This document shows, one piece after another, positions 18,143 to 28,400 of a DNA stretch of 46,618 bases (the stretch's first letter is position 1; each line of letters begins with the position of its first letter). The notes beneath the pieces are model-generated. The model saw only the letters and a program-made list of their open reading frames with translations. It made no database searches and was not told the origin of the DNA. The position numbers and the translations under genes were made by a program. Origin of the DNA: an uncultured Amphritea sp. (GTDB taxonomy: Bacteria; Pseudomonadota; Gammaproteobacteria; Pseudomonadales; Balneatricaceae); NCBI RefSeq assembly GCF_937127095.1, contig NZ_CAKZLP010000065.1, positions 1 to 46,618 of the forward strand, read 5' to 3'.

Positions 18143-19186
18143 TTACAGATCCAGCTGAGGTTCAGCCTCAGACTCGGCCTCTTTTACTTTGGGTGTCGGC
18201 ACCGCCAGCAGCTTTGCCCGAATTGCGGTTTCAATCTCGCTGGCTACCTCTGGATGCTCCTCAAGATATTTCGCCGCATTCGCCTTACCCTGACCAATTT
18301 TAGTGCCCTGATAGGCATACCATGCACCCGACTTGTCAACAAAGTCATGCTTAACGCCAAGGTCGATAACTTCACCCATATGGTAGATACCCTCACCATA
18401 CATGATCTGGAACTCAGCCTCACGGAATGGCGGTGCTACCTTATTTTTAACAACCTTCACACGGGTCTCGTTACCCACGATCTCATCACCCTGTTTAACC
18501 GCTCCTATGCGACGAATATCAAGTCGCACTGACGCATAAAACTTCAGGGCATTACCACCCGTGGTGGTTTCAGGGCTACCAAACATGACGCCAATCTTCA
18601 TACGAATCTGGTTTATGAAGATAACCAGTGTATTGGCGTTTTTAACATGCCCGGTAAGCTTACGCAGCGCCTGGGACATAAGACGCGCCTGCAAACCCAT
18701 ATGCGAATCACCCATATCGCCTTCAATTTCGGCCTTAGGGGTCAGGGCAGCAACGGAGTCGATTACCAATACATCAACCGCATTGGAACGCACCAGCATA
18801 TCGGTAATTTCCAGAGCCTGCTCACCAGTATCCGGCTGAGAAACCAGCATATCGTCAACATTGACCCCCAGCTTCTCTGCGTATCCAGGATCGAGGGCAT
18901 GCTCTGCATCGATAAACGCACAGGTCTTACCCATTTTCTGAGCTTCAGCAATGACCTGCAGTGTCAGAGTAGTCTTACCGGAGGATTCAGGACCATAGAT
19001 CTCAACAATCCGCCCAGTCGGCAAACCACCTATTCCAAGCGCAATATCCAACCCTAAAGAACCGGTCGAGATTGCAGGAATCGCTTCACGGGGATGATCC
19101 CCCATCTTCATTACGGCGCCTTTACCAAACTGGCGTTCAATCTGACTCAGGGCAGCATCGAGTGCTTTCTGTCTGTTTGCATCCAT
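18143..19186 (-). CDS. recA: RecA recombinase
   Basis: This 347-residue RecA forms filaments on single-stranded DNA, drives strand exchange and triggers LexA self-cleavage. The Walker A motif is GPESSGKT (65-72), the Walker B region is [10 protein letters not shown], and the L2 loop region ([13 protein letters not shown]) is intact. The C-terminus is acidic ([12 protein letters not shown]), as expected for self-inhibition. A LexA box overlaps its promoter region. It lies between pncC and recX. Confidence 0.99.
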   Translation of the reverse strand: MDANRQKALDAALSQIERQFGKGAVMKMGDHPREAIPAISTGSLGLDIALGIGGLPTGRIVEIYGPESSGKTTLTLQVIAEAQKMGKTCAFIDAEHALDPGYAEKLGVNVDDMLVSQPDTGEQALEITDMLVRSNAVDVLVIDSVAALTPKAEIEGDMGDSHMGLQARLMSQALRKLTGHVKNANTLVIFINQIRMKIGVMFGSPETTTGGNALKFYASVRLDIRRIGAVKQGDEIVGNETRVKVVKNKVAPPFREAEFQIMYGEGIYHMGEVIDLGVKHDFVDKSGAWYAYQGTKIGQGKANAAKYLEEHPEVASEIETAIRAKLLAVPTPKVKEAESEAEPQLDL

Positions 19187-19219
19187 TGTAGTGACCTATC
19201 TCTGCAGCGCAGTTAAATA

Positions 19220-19265
19220 CTGTATGTTTGACCAGCATTATTAACATAGCGAGCTCCGTTTGCAA
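19220..19265 (-). promoter_or_regulatory. recA promoter with LexA (SOS) box
   Basis: On the minus strand a -35 TTGCAA (19265-19260) and a -10 TAATAAT (19243-19237) are 16 bp apart. Right after the -10 lies CTGGTCAAACATACAG (19235-19220), a CTG-N10-CAG LexA site. The arrangement means LexA would cover the transcription start. The ATG of recA is 34 nt further on. Confidence 0.82.
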
Positions 19266-19282
19266 GAAAAAAATATGTTTTT

Positions 19283-19774
19283 TTATACAGTACTTTTATT
19301 TAATTGTTTTATAAGCCCTTTCAGTGCTTCAACAACGGCCTGCTGACGCACAGAATGACGATCCCCCATAAACTGAAAGCAGCACGTCTCGGTACTTGCC
19401 CCCTCAAGATGCCAGGCCATCCACACTGTACCCACAGGCTTCAGCGGCGTTCCACCACCAGGCCCCGCAACACCACTAATAGAGACACTTAATGACGCCC
19501 GGCTATTATTAACAGCCCCTTCAGCCATAGCCACCACCACAGGCTCACTGACGGCACCATCACTGCCAAACAACGCTTCCGGCACCCCCAGCATCTGGCT
19601 TTTCGCCTCATTACTGTAAGTTACAAAACCACACTCAAACCAGTCAGAACTCCCCGCTAATCCGGTAATTTCCTGCGCCACCCAACCGCCAGTACAGGAC
19701 TCAGCCGTCGCAATTCTGACTTGCTTATCCGACGCTAACTGCGCCAGGGTTTTAATCAGCTGTTGTGTATCCAT
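19283..19774 (-). CDS. pncC: NMN amidohydrolase PncC (CinA C-terminal domain family)
   Basis: This 163-residue stand-alone CinA C-terminal domain turns nicotinamide mononucleotide into nicotinic acid mononucleotide and ammonia, recycling pyridine nucleotide. The motif ATAESCTGGWVAQEIT (about 23-38) contains the catalytic serine/cysteine region, and SISGVAGPGGGTPLKPVGTV (about 98-117) is the second signature. It precedes recA by about 100 nt on the same strand, a common linkage (cinA/ygaD-recA). Confidence 0.94.
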   Translation of the reverse strand: MDTQQLIKTLAQLASDKQVRIATAESCTGGWVAQEITGLAGSSDWFECGFVTYSNEAKSQMLGVPEALFGSDGAVSEPVVVAMAEGAVNNSRASLSVSISGVAGPGGGTPLKPVGTVWMAWHLEGASTETCCFQFMGDRHSVRQQAVVEALKGLIKQLNKSTV

Positions 19775-19860
19775 TATCCATCCTAAACCGAATCACAAAA
19801 ACTACACGACCAGAACACATACACGCTTTCAATTCGTGTTACTGAGATATCTTGCTTTTT

Positions 19861-20775
19861 TTAAGGCAGCTTCCCAGGAAAAGGCTTATCCAGATTCAAC
19901 TGAGCCAACCAATACCAGTGACTGTAATCCTCTTTAAGCCATCGTTCTAATGTATCGTTCAACTGTTCAGCGACATCCTCTGTTGCTGCTGTTCGGCTCG
20001 AGCTCTCTGCAGCAACAATTGGCGCTTCAATAATAGCCTCGTAGTTGGCAGCTGTCTTACGCTGTATGTGTATAGGAATAAGCGGCACGTTATATTTAAC
20101 AGCAAGCTTAGCCGCCATTACCCTGTTTCCCTTCAATGGCAACTCTCTACCCAATGCAGGAGACCACACGAAACCATCTTTTTCCTCATCGATATAGAGC
20201 AATAATCCACGGCCAGATTTCAACCAGTTCAGCAACTCTCTCGCTGCCGTTGGTGACGCCGGAATGTAACGATTACCCGCATCCTCAGGACATAAGTACT
20301 TACGAATATTTAGCGCTTGCTGTAACCGGGCCTTATCGGGAATGGGGTCATATAGCACCGCCGCTATTATACCGTGACGACGCAGCACTTCAGCCATTAA
20401 CTCCCAGTGTCCAGTATGCGCACTTACATAGATAACCGGACCCTCAATATTAGCGAGGTACTCACTTCCACTAACCGTTAAACGCTCAGCAGCAATTTTA
20501 TGCAACACTGGGTACTCTGCATACACTCTCCCGATATGCTCTGCATGTTCAATAATACGAGACTCTCTTTTTTCGCTGTTATCAATGCCTTCTAACTGCT
20601 CAAAGTTATGATGCAGACGCGCCACCCACTTCCTTTTTAGTCGAATCGCTTTACGGGCACTTCGACGTCCCAGCCAGCCTCCTATAGCTGAAGCAGCATC
20701 GATCGGCAAAAATCTCAGCAGGCGAGCCAGCAACACCTCCGACTTCTGCTTAATGGATAGTCCATTAGTGTCCAT
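19861..20775 (-). CDS. LpxL/HtrB-like lysophospholipid acyltransferase family protein
   Basis: This 304-residue protein belongs to the lipid A late-acyltransferase (LpxL/LpxM) fold. The catalytic HX4E motif is HTGHWE (H120, E125), followed by the family's PIPDKA/arginine region and a KGNRVMAAKLAVKYNVPLIPIHI stretch split over about 216-240. An amphipathic N-terminus (about 12-40) likely anchors it to the inner membrane. It starts 1 nt after the P450 stop codon, so the two are translationally coupled. Since it is next to a polyketide/oxoamine synthase locus and not to lipid A genes, I infer it may acylate the amine or a hydroxyl of that lipid. A housekeeping lipid A role cannot be excluded. 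Confidence 0.82.
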   Translation of the reverse strand: MDTNGLSIKQKSEVLLARLLRFLPIDAASAIGGWLGRRSARKAIRLKRKWVARLHHNFEQLEGIDNSEKRESRIIEHAEHIGRVYAEYPVLHKIAAERLTVSGSEYLANIEGPVIYVSAHTGHWELMAEVLRRHGIIAAVLYDPIPDKARLQQALNIRKYLCPEDAGNRYIPASPTAARELLNWLKSGRGLLLYIDEEKDGFVWSPALGRELPLKGNRVMAAKLAVKYNVPLIPIHIQRKTAANYEAIIEAPIVAAESSSRTAATEDVAEQLNDTLERWLKEDYSHWYWLAQLNLDKPFPGKLP

Positions 20776-20776
20776 A

Positions 20777-22198
20777 TCAGTTCCTTTTACTAAGAATCAT
20801 CGGCAAGCCACCTTTTGGCCGCAAAGTCAGACGACACTCAATATCCACCTTATGATTATCTCGCAGTCTGAGCTGATAGCGTTGCGCCAGAGTAGCCAGA
20901 CATAAAATCCCTTCTGTGAGCCCAAACCTCAACCCCAAACAAACACGATGCCCAACACTGAAAGGGATATAGATAAACTTATCCGGACGGGGATTACCCG
21001 GCATGAAACGCTCTGGGTAAAATGCATTGGGGTTTTCCCACTCTTTCTCATGGCGATGCAGCAACCAGGGCAAGGCCAGCATAATAGTACCAGGCTTTAT
21101 TTTCGCTCCCCGAATTTCATCCTCGCCCCGCGACTGCCGACTTAACAGCGGCACCGGGGGATAAAGCCGTAAAGATTCCTCGAATACTGCACGGGTAAAG
21201 GGTAAGTCAGATACATCTTCAAAGGTTGGGGTACGCCCTTGCAAGACCTGGTCAATCTCTGCGTACATCTTATTCCTTGATCGCTCACAACCATCCAGAA
21301 GGTACCAGGCCCAGGCGAGAGAGTTAGCAGTTGTTTCATGTCCCGCCATAAACATAACAATAGCCTCATTTCGCGCAGCCTGCTGACTCATCGGGCAACC
21401 AGATCTGCCTGCAACAGAAGCTTCACCATCTAATAATACTGACAACAATGTTAGCTGATCAGGCCTGCTGCCCTGCTGGTACCGCTGTATAATTTTATCA
21501 ATTACCACGTGTACCTGAGCAGCAGCTTTCAACGCTTTCTTTCGTCGCATGGGGTTCACGATCCCCTTCAGAAACGGAAGACCAAACGTGTCTGCATAAT
21601 CCAACTGCTCGATCGTTTGCTGATACTCAGTAAACCCACTCACTACCGTAGCTACATCTTCATCTGAAACATCATCGCCAAAAATAGTTCTCCCAATAAT
21701 CCTGGCAGTCAGCTTTGCCATCTCATTGAGCACATCAACCGTCGAGCCGTCAGGCAAAGAGGCCCAACGATCGCCCACCTCCGAAGCAGACTGCGACATA
21801 ACCGCCGCAAAACCTGGTAGATATGAGCTTTCAAAAGGCGGGGAGCACGCTTTACGCCGTTCCTGCCACAACTCACCATCACTCGCAAACAAACCATCAC
21901 CCAGCAATGGTTCAAGAGCATTACGCATCTGTGGACTTTTTTTATCATAAATATCATGACGATCGAGAAAAACTCGCCGCACAGTATCTGAGGAATTACA
22001 GAGAAAATAATGCTGATTCAATAGCTTAAATGAAAGCGATCGAGCCTGATATGCCTTATCAGCCCAGACCGAAAGCATATTTCGACGAAAGATTGATGCA
22101 TTAGTTAGGGACAGGCCGAAGGACTTTGGCCTCGCCGTTGCGACAGGAATAAACAACGACTCTTTGTCAGGAATACTCATTATTTTTACATTACTCAT
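20777..22198 (-). CDS. Cytochrome P450, probable lipid-chain hydroxylase
   Basis: This 473-residue P450 is complete. The I-helix oxygen-binding motif is AGHETT (285-290), ExxR is E341-R344, PERF is 395-398, and the heme-binding loop FSVGHRVCLG carries axial cysteine C420. No membrane anchor is evident. The TANSLAW context and the length resemble fatty-acid or long-chain hydroxylases of the CYP102/CYP4-like classes. It diverges from the polyketide synthase across 246 bp and is coupled to an acyltransferase. I infer that it hydroxylates the acyl or sphingoid-like chain made next door. Electron partners are not encoded in the window. Confidence 0.93.
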   Translation of the reverse strand: MSNVKIMSIPDKESLFIPVATARPKSFGLSLTNASIFRRNMLSVWADKAYQARSLSFKLLNQHYFLCNSSDTVRRVFLDRHDIYDKKSPQMRNALEPLLGDGLFASDGELWQERRKACSPPFESSYLPGFAAVMSQSASEVGDRWASLPDGSTVDVLNEMAKLTARIIGRTIFGDDVSDEDVATVVSGFTEYQQTIEQLDYADTFGLPFLKGIVNPMRRKKALKAAAQVHVVIDKIIQRYQQGSRPDQLTLLSVLLDGEASVAGRSGCPMSQQAARNEAIVMFMAGHETTANSLAWAWYLLDGCERSRNKMYAEIDQVLQGRTPTFEDVSDLPFTRAVFEESLRLYPPVPLLSRQSRGEDEIRGAKIKPGTIMLALPWLLHRHEKEWENPNAFYPERFMPGNPRPDKFIYIPFSVGHRVCLGLRFGLTEGILCLATLAQRYQLRLRDNHKVDIECRLTLRPKGGLPMILSKRN

Positions 22199-22380
22199 AA
22201 AGGCTGATTAATCCGGGATCGTATGACAGACAATAGGATTTGACGACTATTCAAACTAAATACCTTAATCCCAGTCGCATAAGGCCAACAGATGCGCTGA
22301 ACTTACTGTAACAGATTACATTCGCCCTTCGTTAGCTTGGTAATTAAAGCAACATTACGATAGCAGCTCACTCTTATATC

Positions 22381-22410
22381 AGCCGCCTATTTACTTTAGA
22401 ATAGGCGGCT
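22381..22410 (+). promoter_or_regulatory. Strong hairpin in the leader of the polyketide synthase operon
   Basis: A perfect 11-bp inverted repeat (AGCCGCCTATT / AATAGGCGGCT) with an 8-nt loop ends 34 nt before the synthase ATG. No T-run follows in either direction. It could be an attenuator, an mRNA-stabilising structure or a protein site. The remainder of the 246-bp divergent gap (22199-22444) is A+T-rich, with no clear promoter that I can assign, and the ribosome site before 22445 is poor. Confidence 0.55.
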
Positions 22411-22444
22411 CATTTATACGCTCTACTGGACTTCGTTATTAAGC

Positions 22445-25400
22445 ATGGATAAACGTGTTGCTCTAATTGGTTACTCATACCGCCTACCGCAGACATCGCC
22501 TGACGCCTTTTGGCAAGATCTGCTTGACGGCAAGGATCTTATTACAGAGGTAGAACAATCACGCTGGTCGTTCGAGAACCACCTTCATCCAGATAGAGAT
22601 CATCCCGGTAGCAGCTATACGTTCAAAGCTGGATCTCTGGGTGATATTTCAGGTTTTGATGCCAGCTTCTTTGGCATATCTCCCCGTGAAGCTGCCGTTA
22701 TGGATCCTCAGCAACGCTATCTTCTGGAAATGACCTGGGAAGCAATTGAGCACGCGGGTATTCCAGCCTCTTCCTTAAAGCAAACAGACTGCGGCGTCTA
22801 TATCGGTATCTCCAGCCTGGATTATGGCAACCGGATGTCTGATGACCTTTGCAGCATCAATGCATCGACTGCAACAGGTAATACGACGAGTATTGCCTCA
22901 AATAGAATATCCTATAGCTTTGACCTGCATGGTCCAAGCATCTCGATGGATACGGCCTGCTCATCTTCAATGGTCGCTTTTCACCAGGCATGCCAGGCCA
23001 TTCTGAATGGTGAGGTATCTTCTGCACTGACCGGCGGTATCAGCCTTCATCTGCATCCGTTTGGCTTTATTATTTTTTCAAAAGCCACCATGCTCTCCCC
23101 CGACGGGCGTTGTAAAGTCTTCGATGAGTCCGCTAACGGTTATGTCCGCTCGGAAGGAGGCGGCATTTTCCTGTTAAAGGATTATGATCAGGCCGTTGCC
23201 GATGGCGATCAGATTCACGCGATAGTAGCCGCCTCTTCAGTCAACACTGACGGCTACAAATCAGGCATCACAATCCCCTCCTGCCACAGCCAGGGTAGGC
23301 TTATGGAACAGACCTATCTGAAAGCGGGTCTAACGCCAGATGATTTAGATTATCTCGAAGCACATGGTACAGGCACGCCTGTTGGAGACCCTATAGAGAC
23401 ACGGGCGATTGGTAATGCACTGGGAAAAAAACGCAAGACGCCTCTGCCTATAGGATCAGTTAAAAGTAATCTTGGTCACCTGGAACCCGCATCCGGCGTA
23501 GCGAGTCTGGTCAAAGCTTTGCTTATTATCAAGCACCGCAAAATACCAGCCACCATCAGCATGAAACACCCAAATCCAAATATTAAATTTGATGAGTGGA
23601 ATATTCATGTCGTCGACAAACTGCTTACTTTGGAGAAGGAAGACCCTCTTAATATCGGCATCAACTCATTTGGTTTTGGCGGAGCAAATGCTCACGTCAT
23701 TCTTCAAAGCGCTCCGGATAGAGCTCAGCCTTCAAACCAGCAACATCGTTCAGACCAAAGCCTCCCTTTGATTATTAGTGGACGAAGTGATCAGGCATTA
23801 ATAGATAATGCCAGACGCTTAGCGGACTTTCTGGAGGCTGACCGACAAATTTCTTTTTATGATGTTGCATGGAACTACAATTACTGCAAAGAACGGCATT
23901 CAGAAGCCGCTCTGCTTTATGCGATGAATGCTGAAGAAGCGATATCCAAGTTAAACAGCTTTATCACCCCTAATGAGCAGCGAACAACTACAGAGATAAA
24001 AACGGGTAAAGGCTTAGAATCTGCAACCGGAGCGGTATTTATCTATTCTGGAAACGGATGCCAGTGGGAAACCATGGGTAAAGCGCTCCTTGAAACCTCA
24101 GATGTGTTTTGCCAAACAATCAATAAAGTAGATGGAATATTCAGACAATTCTCTGATTTCTCATTAGTAGATGAGATCAAAGGTCTAAACGGTACAAACA
24201 GGTTTGAATATACAGAGGTCGCACAGCCAGTCCTGTTTGCCATTCAGGTAGGGATTACAGAATACTTAAAGCATCAGGGAGTAACCCCTGTGTGCGTCAC
24301 GGGCCACAGTGTCGGGGAGGTCGCCGCGGCATGGGCATCGGGCGCCCTGACGCTAAACGACGCTGTAAAAGTTATCTATTATCGCAGCTTGTATCAGGGC
24401 ACCACTAAGGGCAACGGCGCAATGACGGCCGCCAGCCTGAGCCAGGAGCAAGTAGAAACACTATTACAGGAACCTGTGTTTAATGAAGTTCACCTCGCAG
24501 GGATCAACAGTTTTAAAGGCGTCACCCTGGCGGGCAACCCCGACCAACTAACAGTACTTGAAGCCCGTTTGCAGAAAGAAAACATATTCAATGTCCGGTT
24601 AAAACTTGACTACGCATTTCATAGTCAGGCGATGGACCCAATTGAGTCTGAGCTTTTAAATGCGCTATCCGGACTTAAGCCTTCGGCCACCAACCTGCCT
24701 TTTATCTCTACTGTATCCGGCACAGAGCTAGATGGACAAACGCTGACAGCAGAATACTGGTGGCATAACATTCGTCAGCCTGTACTCTTCTGCCAGGCAC
24801 TGGATACATTGCTAGAACAGGGACACACTTGCTTTATTGAGATCGGAGGCCATCCGGTATTGCGCAGTTATCTGAATGATCAGATCCGCCAGCACAATAA
24901 AACTGCATTGGTTATTCCAACTTTCAATCGTAACAACGGCACTCTCGCTGAACTGGAAACGAGTGCCGCTGCTGCAGTAATGGCTGGCGCTGTCGATATG
25001 CATCGCTGGTTCCCAATAGATGGAAACAGACTGGAGCTACCTTTATACGCTTTCCAGCATGAACGTCACTGGCACCCGATCACTATTGAGTCTCACCGCT
25101 TGCTGCAAAGGCATGCTGTACATCCCTTGCTTGGAGCAGAATTACCACTTCAGCCTCTGCGATGGGAACATCAGATTGATACAGAGCTACACCCCTGGCT
25201 AGCAGATCATAAAGTTGGCGATAGTGTCGTTTTCCCGGGTGCCGGTTTTATCGAATTAGCACTAAATGCTGCAGATCGTTTCCAACCAGCTCAAACCGTT
25301 CAAATTGAAGACCTTGAAATACTCTTGCCTCTTATTCTTGAGCAGGGACAAAGTAAGGTGTTACAAACGTCAATTGATCAAGTCTCGGGTGATATTTCGA

Positions 25401-28400
25401 TATTAAGTCGCAACCATATAGTATCCGAACAATGGGCCTTAAATTGTAAAGCCCGGGGACTCCATCAGTGTACCGGTAACGTTTTAAAGATAGCAGCGCC
25501 TTATATCCCTGGCAGAGATGCTGATTTCAACGAGGACACTCACCGGCAGTTAGCTCTTCAGGCCGGCCTTCAGTATGGCCCGGCTTTTAGCGCTGTAGAT
25601 TTTGGATGGAGCAACGACAGTGAAGTCCTGGCGCAGCTAAAAGCAGATGACAGCATCGCAAAAACAACAAATGAGTATTTGCTGCACCCTGGCATACTCG
25701 ACAGCGCCATTCAATTAGTTGTGCACTTTCTCATCAAGGAGTTAGAACAGACCAGCGGTACTGCATTTATACCTATCAGAGTTGATCGGATAACCATTGA
25801 TCGAGAGATAAAAAAGCAACCAACGCTGGCTCATTTGAAACTGCTGAAGAAGTCATCCCACTCTCTCCTTACCCGTCTGGAGCTTTTTGATGATCTGGGC
25901 GCGTGTATTGCGATCCTGGAAGGCGTTCGATTTAAGTCAGTTCGTCTGTATAAATCGAAGCACCAGAAGATGGCCTATCTGAATTATCATCTGACACCGG
26001 CGCCAGCCTTATCGCAACCAGCTAGCGGTTTTCAGCCAGCACTAACGCAAGCACTATTAAGCATTGGCCAGCAGCAGTCTGACTCTTTTAACCGTTTCAG
26101 CAATGAGGTAGCCCCATTACTGGAAAGCATGATTCTGCATGCCATGTATGAAAATCTACAAACGGTGCAAGAGGAGCTTGGTAGCTTAAATATTGCTGAG
26201 CTGGAAGCGTTACAACTCAGAGACCCAGATCAGTTATCACTACAACCGCTGATTCTGAAACACGCTAAAGATCTTAACCTGTTAACTATCGCAGGTGAGA
26301 CTTATGAGCTAAATCATGAGCTTAAGGATTCAGGAGTAAGCAGCTCCCTGATCTGGAACACCCTACTAAGAGAATACCCAGACTTCTTCAGCTTATTAAA
26401 CCTTGCCGGACGAAGCAGCCTGAGCCTGGCACAGAAGATGCTGGGTAACGGAAAGGTTACGGGCATTAAACCAGAAGAAAGCTATTCCCGCCTGTTCAGG
26501 GACCTGTCAATTCAGACATGCTATCCGTTGATCGCATCAGGCTTAACTGAGCTTCTGCAACAGCAACAAAGAGCTCTTCAGCCGGGGCAGCGCCTTCGAG
26601 TATTAGAGGTTGCATCGAGTCAGACACACTTTGGCCATATTATCTGCAGCCAGATCAATTTCAATGACTGCGACTATAGCTTCGCCACGCCTAACGCAAC
26701 AGCACTGGAGAGTTTTCATCATCTTCGCGAGCAATACCCGCTAGCAGCGGGTATTGATCTTGCAGATACGGACGCCTCAACTGTTGCTACAGAGGGACAA
26801 CCGTTTCAACTGATCGTTATCAGCCTGGACAGCTACCGTATTCAGGACAACCTGCGCTTACTTCAACACATAAAGCCATTAATGGCTGAAGGTGCCTGCC
26901 TGCTTCTCTACGGCATGTCTCCAATTTACTGGCTTGACCTGTGCTTTGGTGACACCCCTGACTGGTTAGCCGAAAAGCTGTCAAATCAAGCGACAGCTGA
27001 ACAGTGGGCGGCAACACTGAAAACCGACAACCTCAGTAGCATTGATATTATTTCAAATCAGTTACCCGAAACTGGTTTCTTCCTGATCTGCGGCAGTGCA
27101 GAAGCGAGCAAACAGGAACAGCCTGAAGAAATTGCATCTCACTGGCTCATCGTTAGCAATCAGAACGAACCAGAGCGTTTCTTACTGGATAAGCTGGCTG
27201 CGACAAAGACTCCGCAAACAGTTATACAATCAGCCTCGCGATCAGCGCTGATTGAAAAATTTATTGAACTGCAACAGAGCGGAACAGACATAACTGATGT
27301 CATTCTGCTAAGCCAAACTGACTCAGACGAAGCCCCCCTCATTAGTCAGACAGAGCGCTGTACGTTAGCTACAGATATATCTATGGCAATGGAGCAAACA
27401 AACTCCAAAGCTCAGCTTTGGGTGTTAACCGAAGGCGTTGGCGCAACTCTTCCCTGCGACCATCCAATCGAGTGGGAAACGGCTCAGCAAACACCTGCGG
27501 ATGCTGCACTTTGGGGCTTTACCCGAACGCTGATGAATGAGTCGCTGAACACGACTGTACGTCTGATTGATCTTCCTACAGTAGTTAGTGAGTCCTCAGT
27601 TGACGCACTCATCGATGAGTTGCAGCACCCCTCTGATGAACAGGAACTGGTTATCTCGCCCGATGGGTCAAGATTTGCGCCGCGATTGAGAACCGAAACT
27701 AAACCCGGCACCGTTGAACTTCAAACTGAAGACCAGTTAATCACACTGGGATTCGAACTGCCTGGGCAGCTTCGCAATCTGAAATGGCAGACACAGCCGC
27801 AGCCGGTTTTAACCGACGACGATATCGAAGTTGAAGTAATGGCTACAGGCCTTAACTTCCGGGATGTCATGTATGCTCTGGGACTGCTCTCCGATGAAGC
27901 TATTGAAAATGGCTATGCTGGCGCAACGCTGGGTCTGGAGTTTTCCGGACGCGTACTCAGAACAGGAAAGAACGTAACCGACTTTTCTACTGGCGACAAT
28001 GTCGTCGGTTCAGGTTCATCCTGTTTCAGTAACCGACTGATCGCCAAAAGTACTGCGATTGCCCAAATGCCTGAAGGGCTCAGTTTTGAAGGCGCTGCGA
28101 CTATTCCGACCACATTCCTGACGGTCTATTATGCCCTGCACTATCTAGCCAGACTGCAACCCGGCGAAAAAGTGCTTATTCATGGTGCAGCCGGCGGCGT
28201 TGGTATTGCTGCGATACAGATTGCTCAGTGGCTCAACGCTGATATTTATGCCACGGTAGGCTCCGATGACAAACGGGAGTTTCTTGAGTTGCTGGGAATC
28301 CCTTCTGAGCGGATTTACAACTCACGAACGCTGACCTTCGGCGAGGAGATCCTCAGAGATATCGGCGACGGAAAAGGCATCGATGTGGTCCTCAACTCCC

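Noticed and set aside
19861..20775. Reading the acyltransferase simply as lipid A LpxL
   Set aside because: Not excluded, but coupling to a P450 and position in the lipid locus make a plain housekeeping call unsafe.
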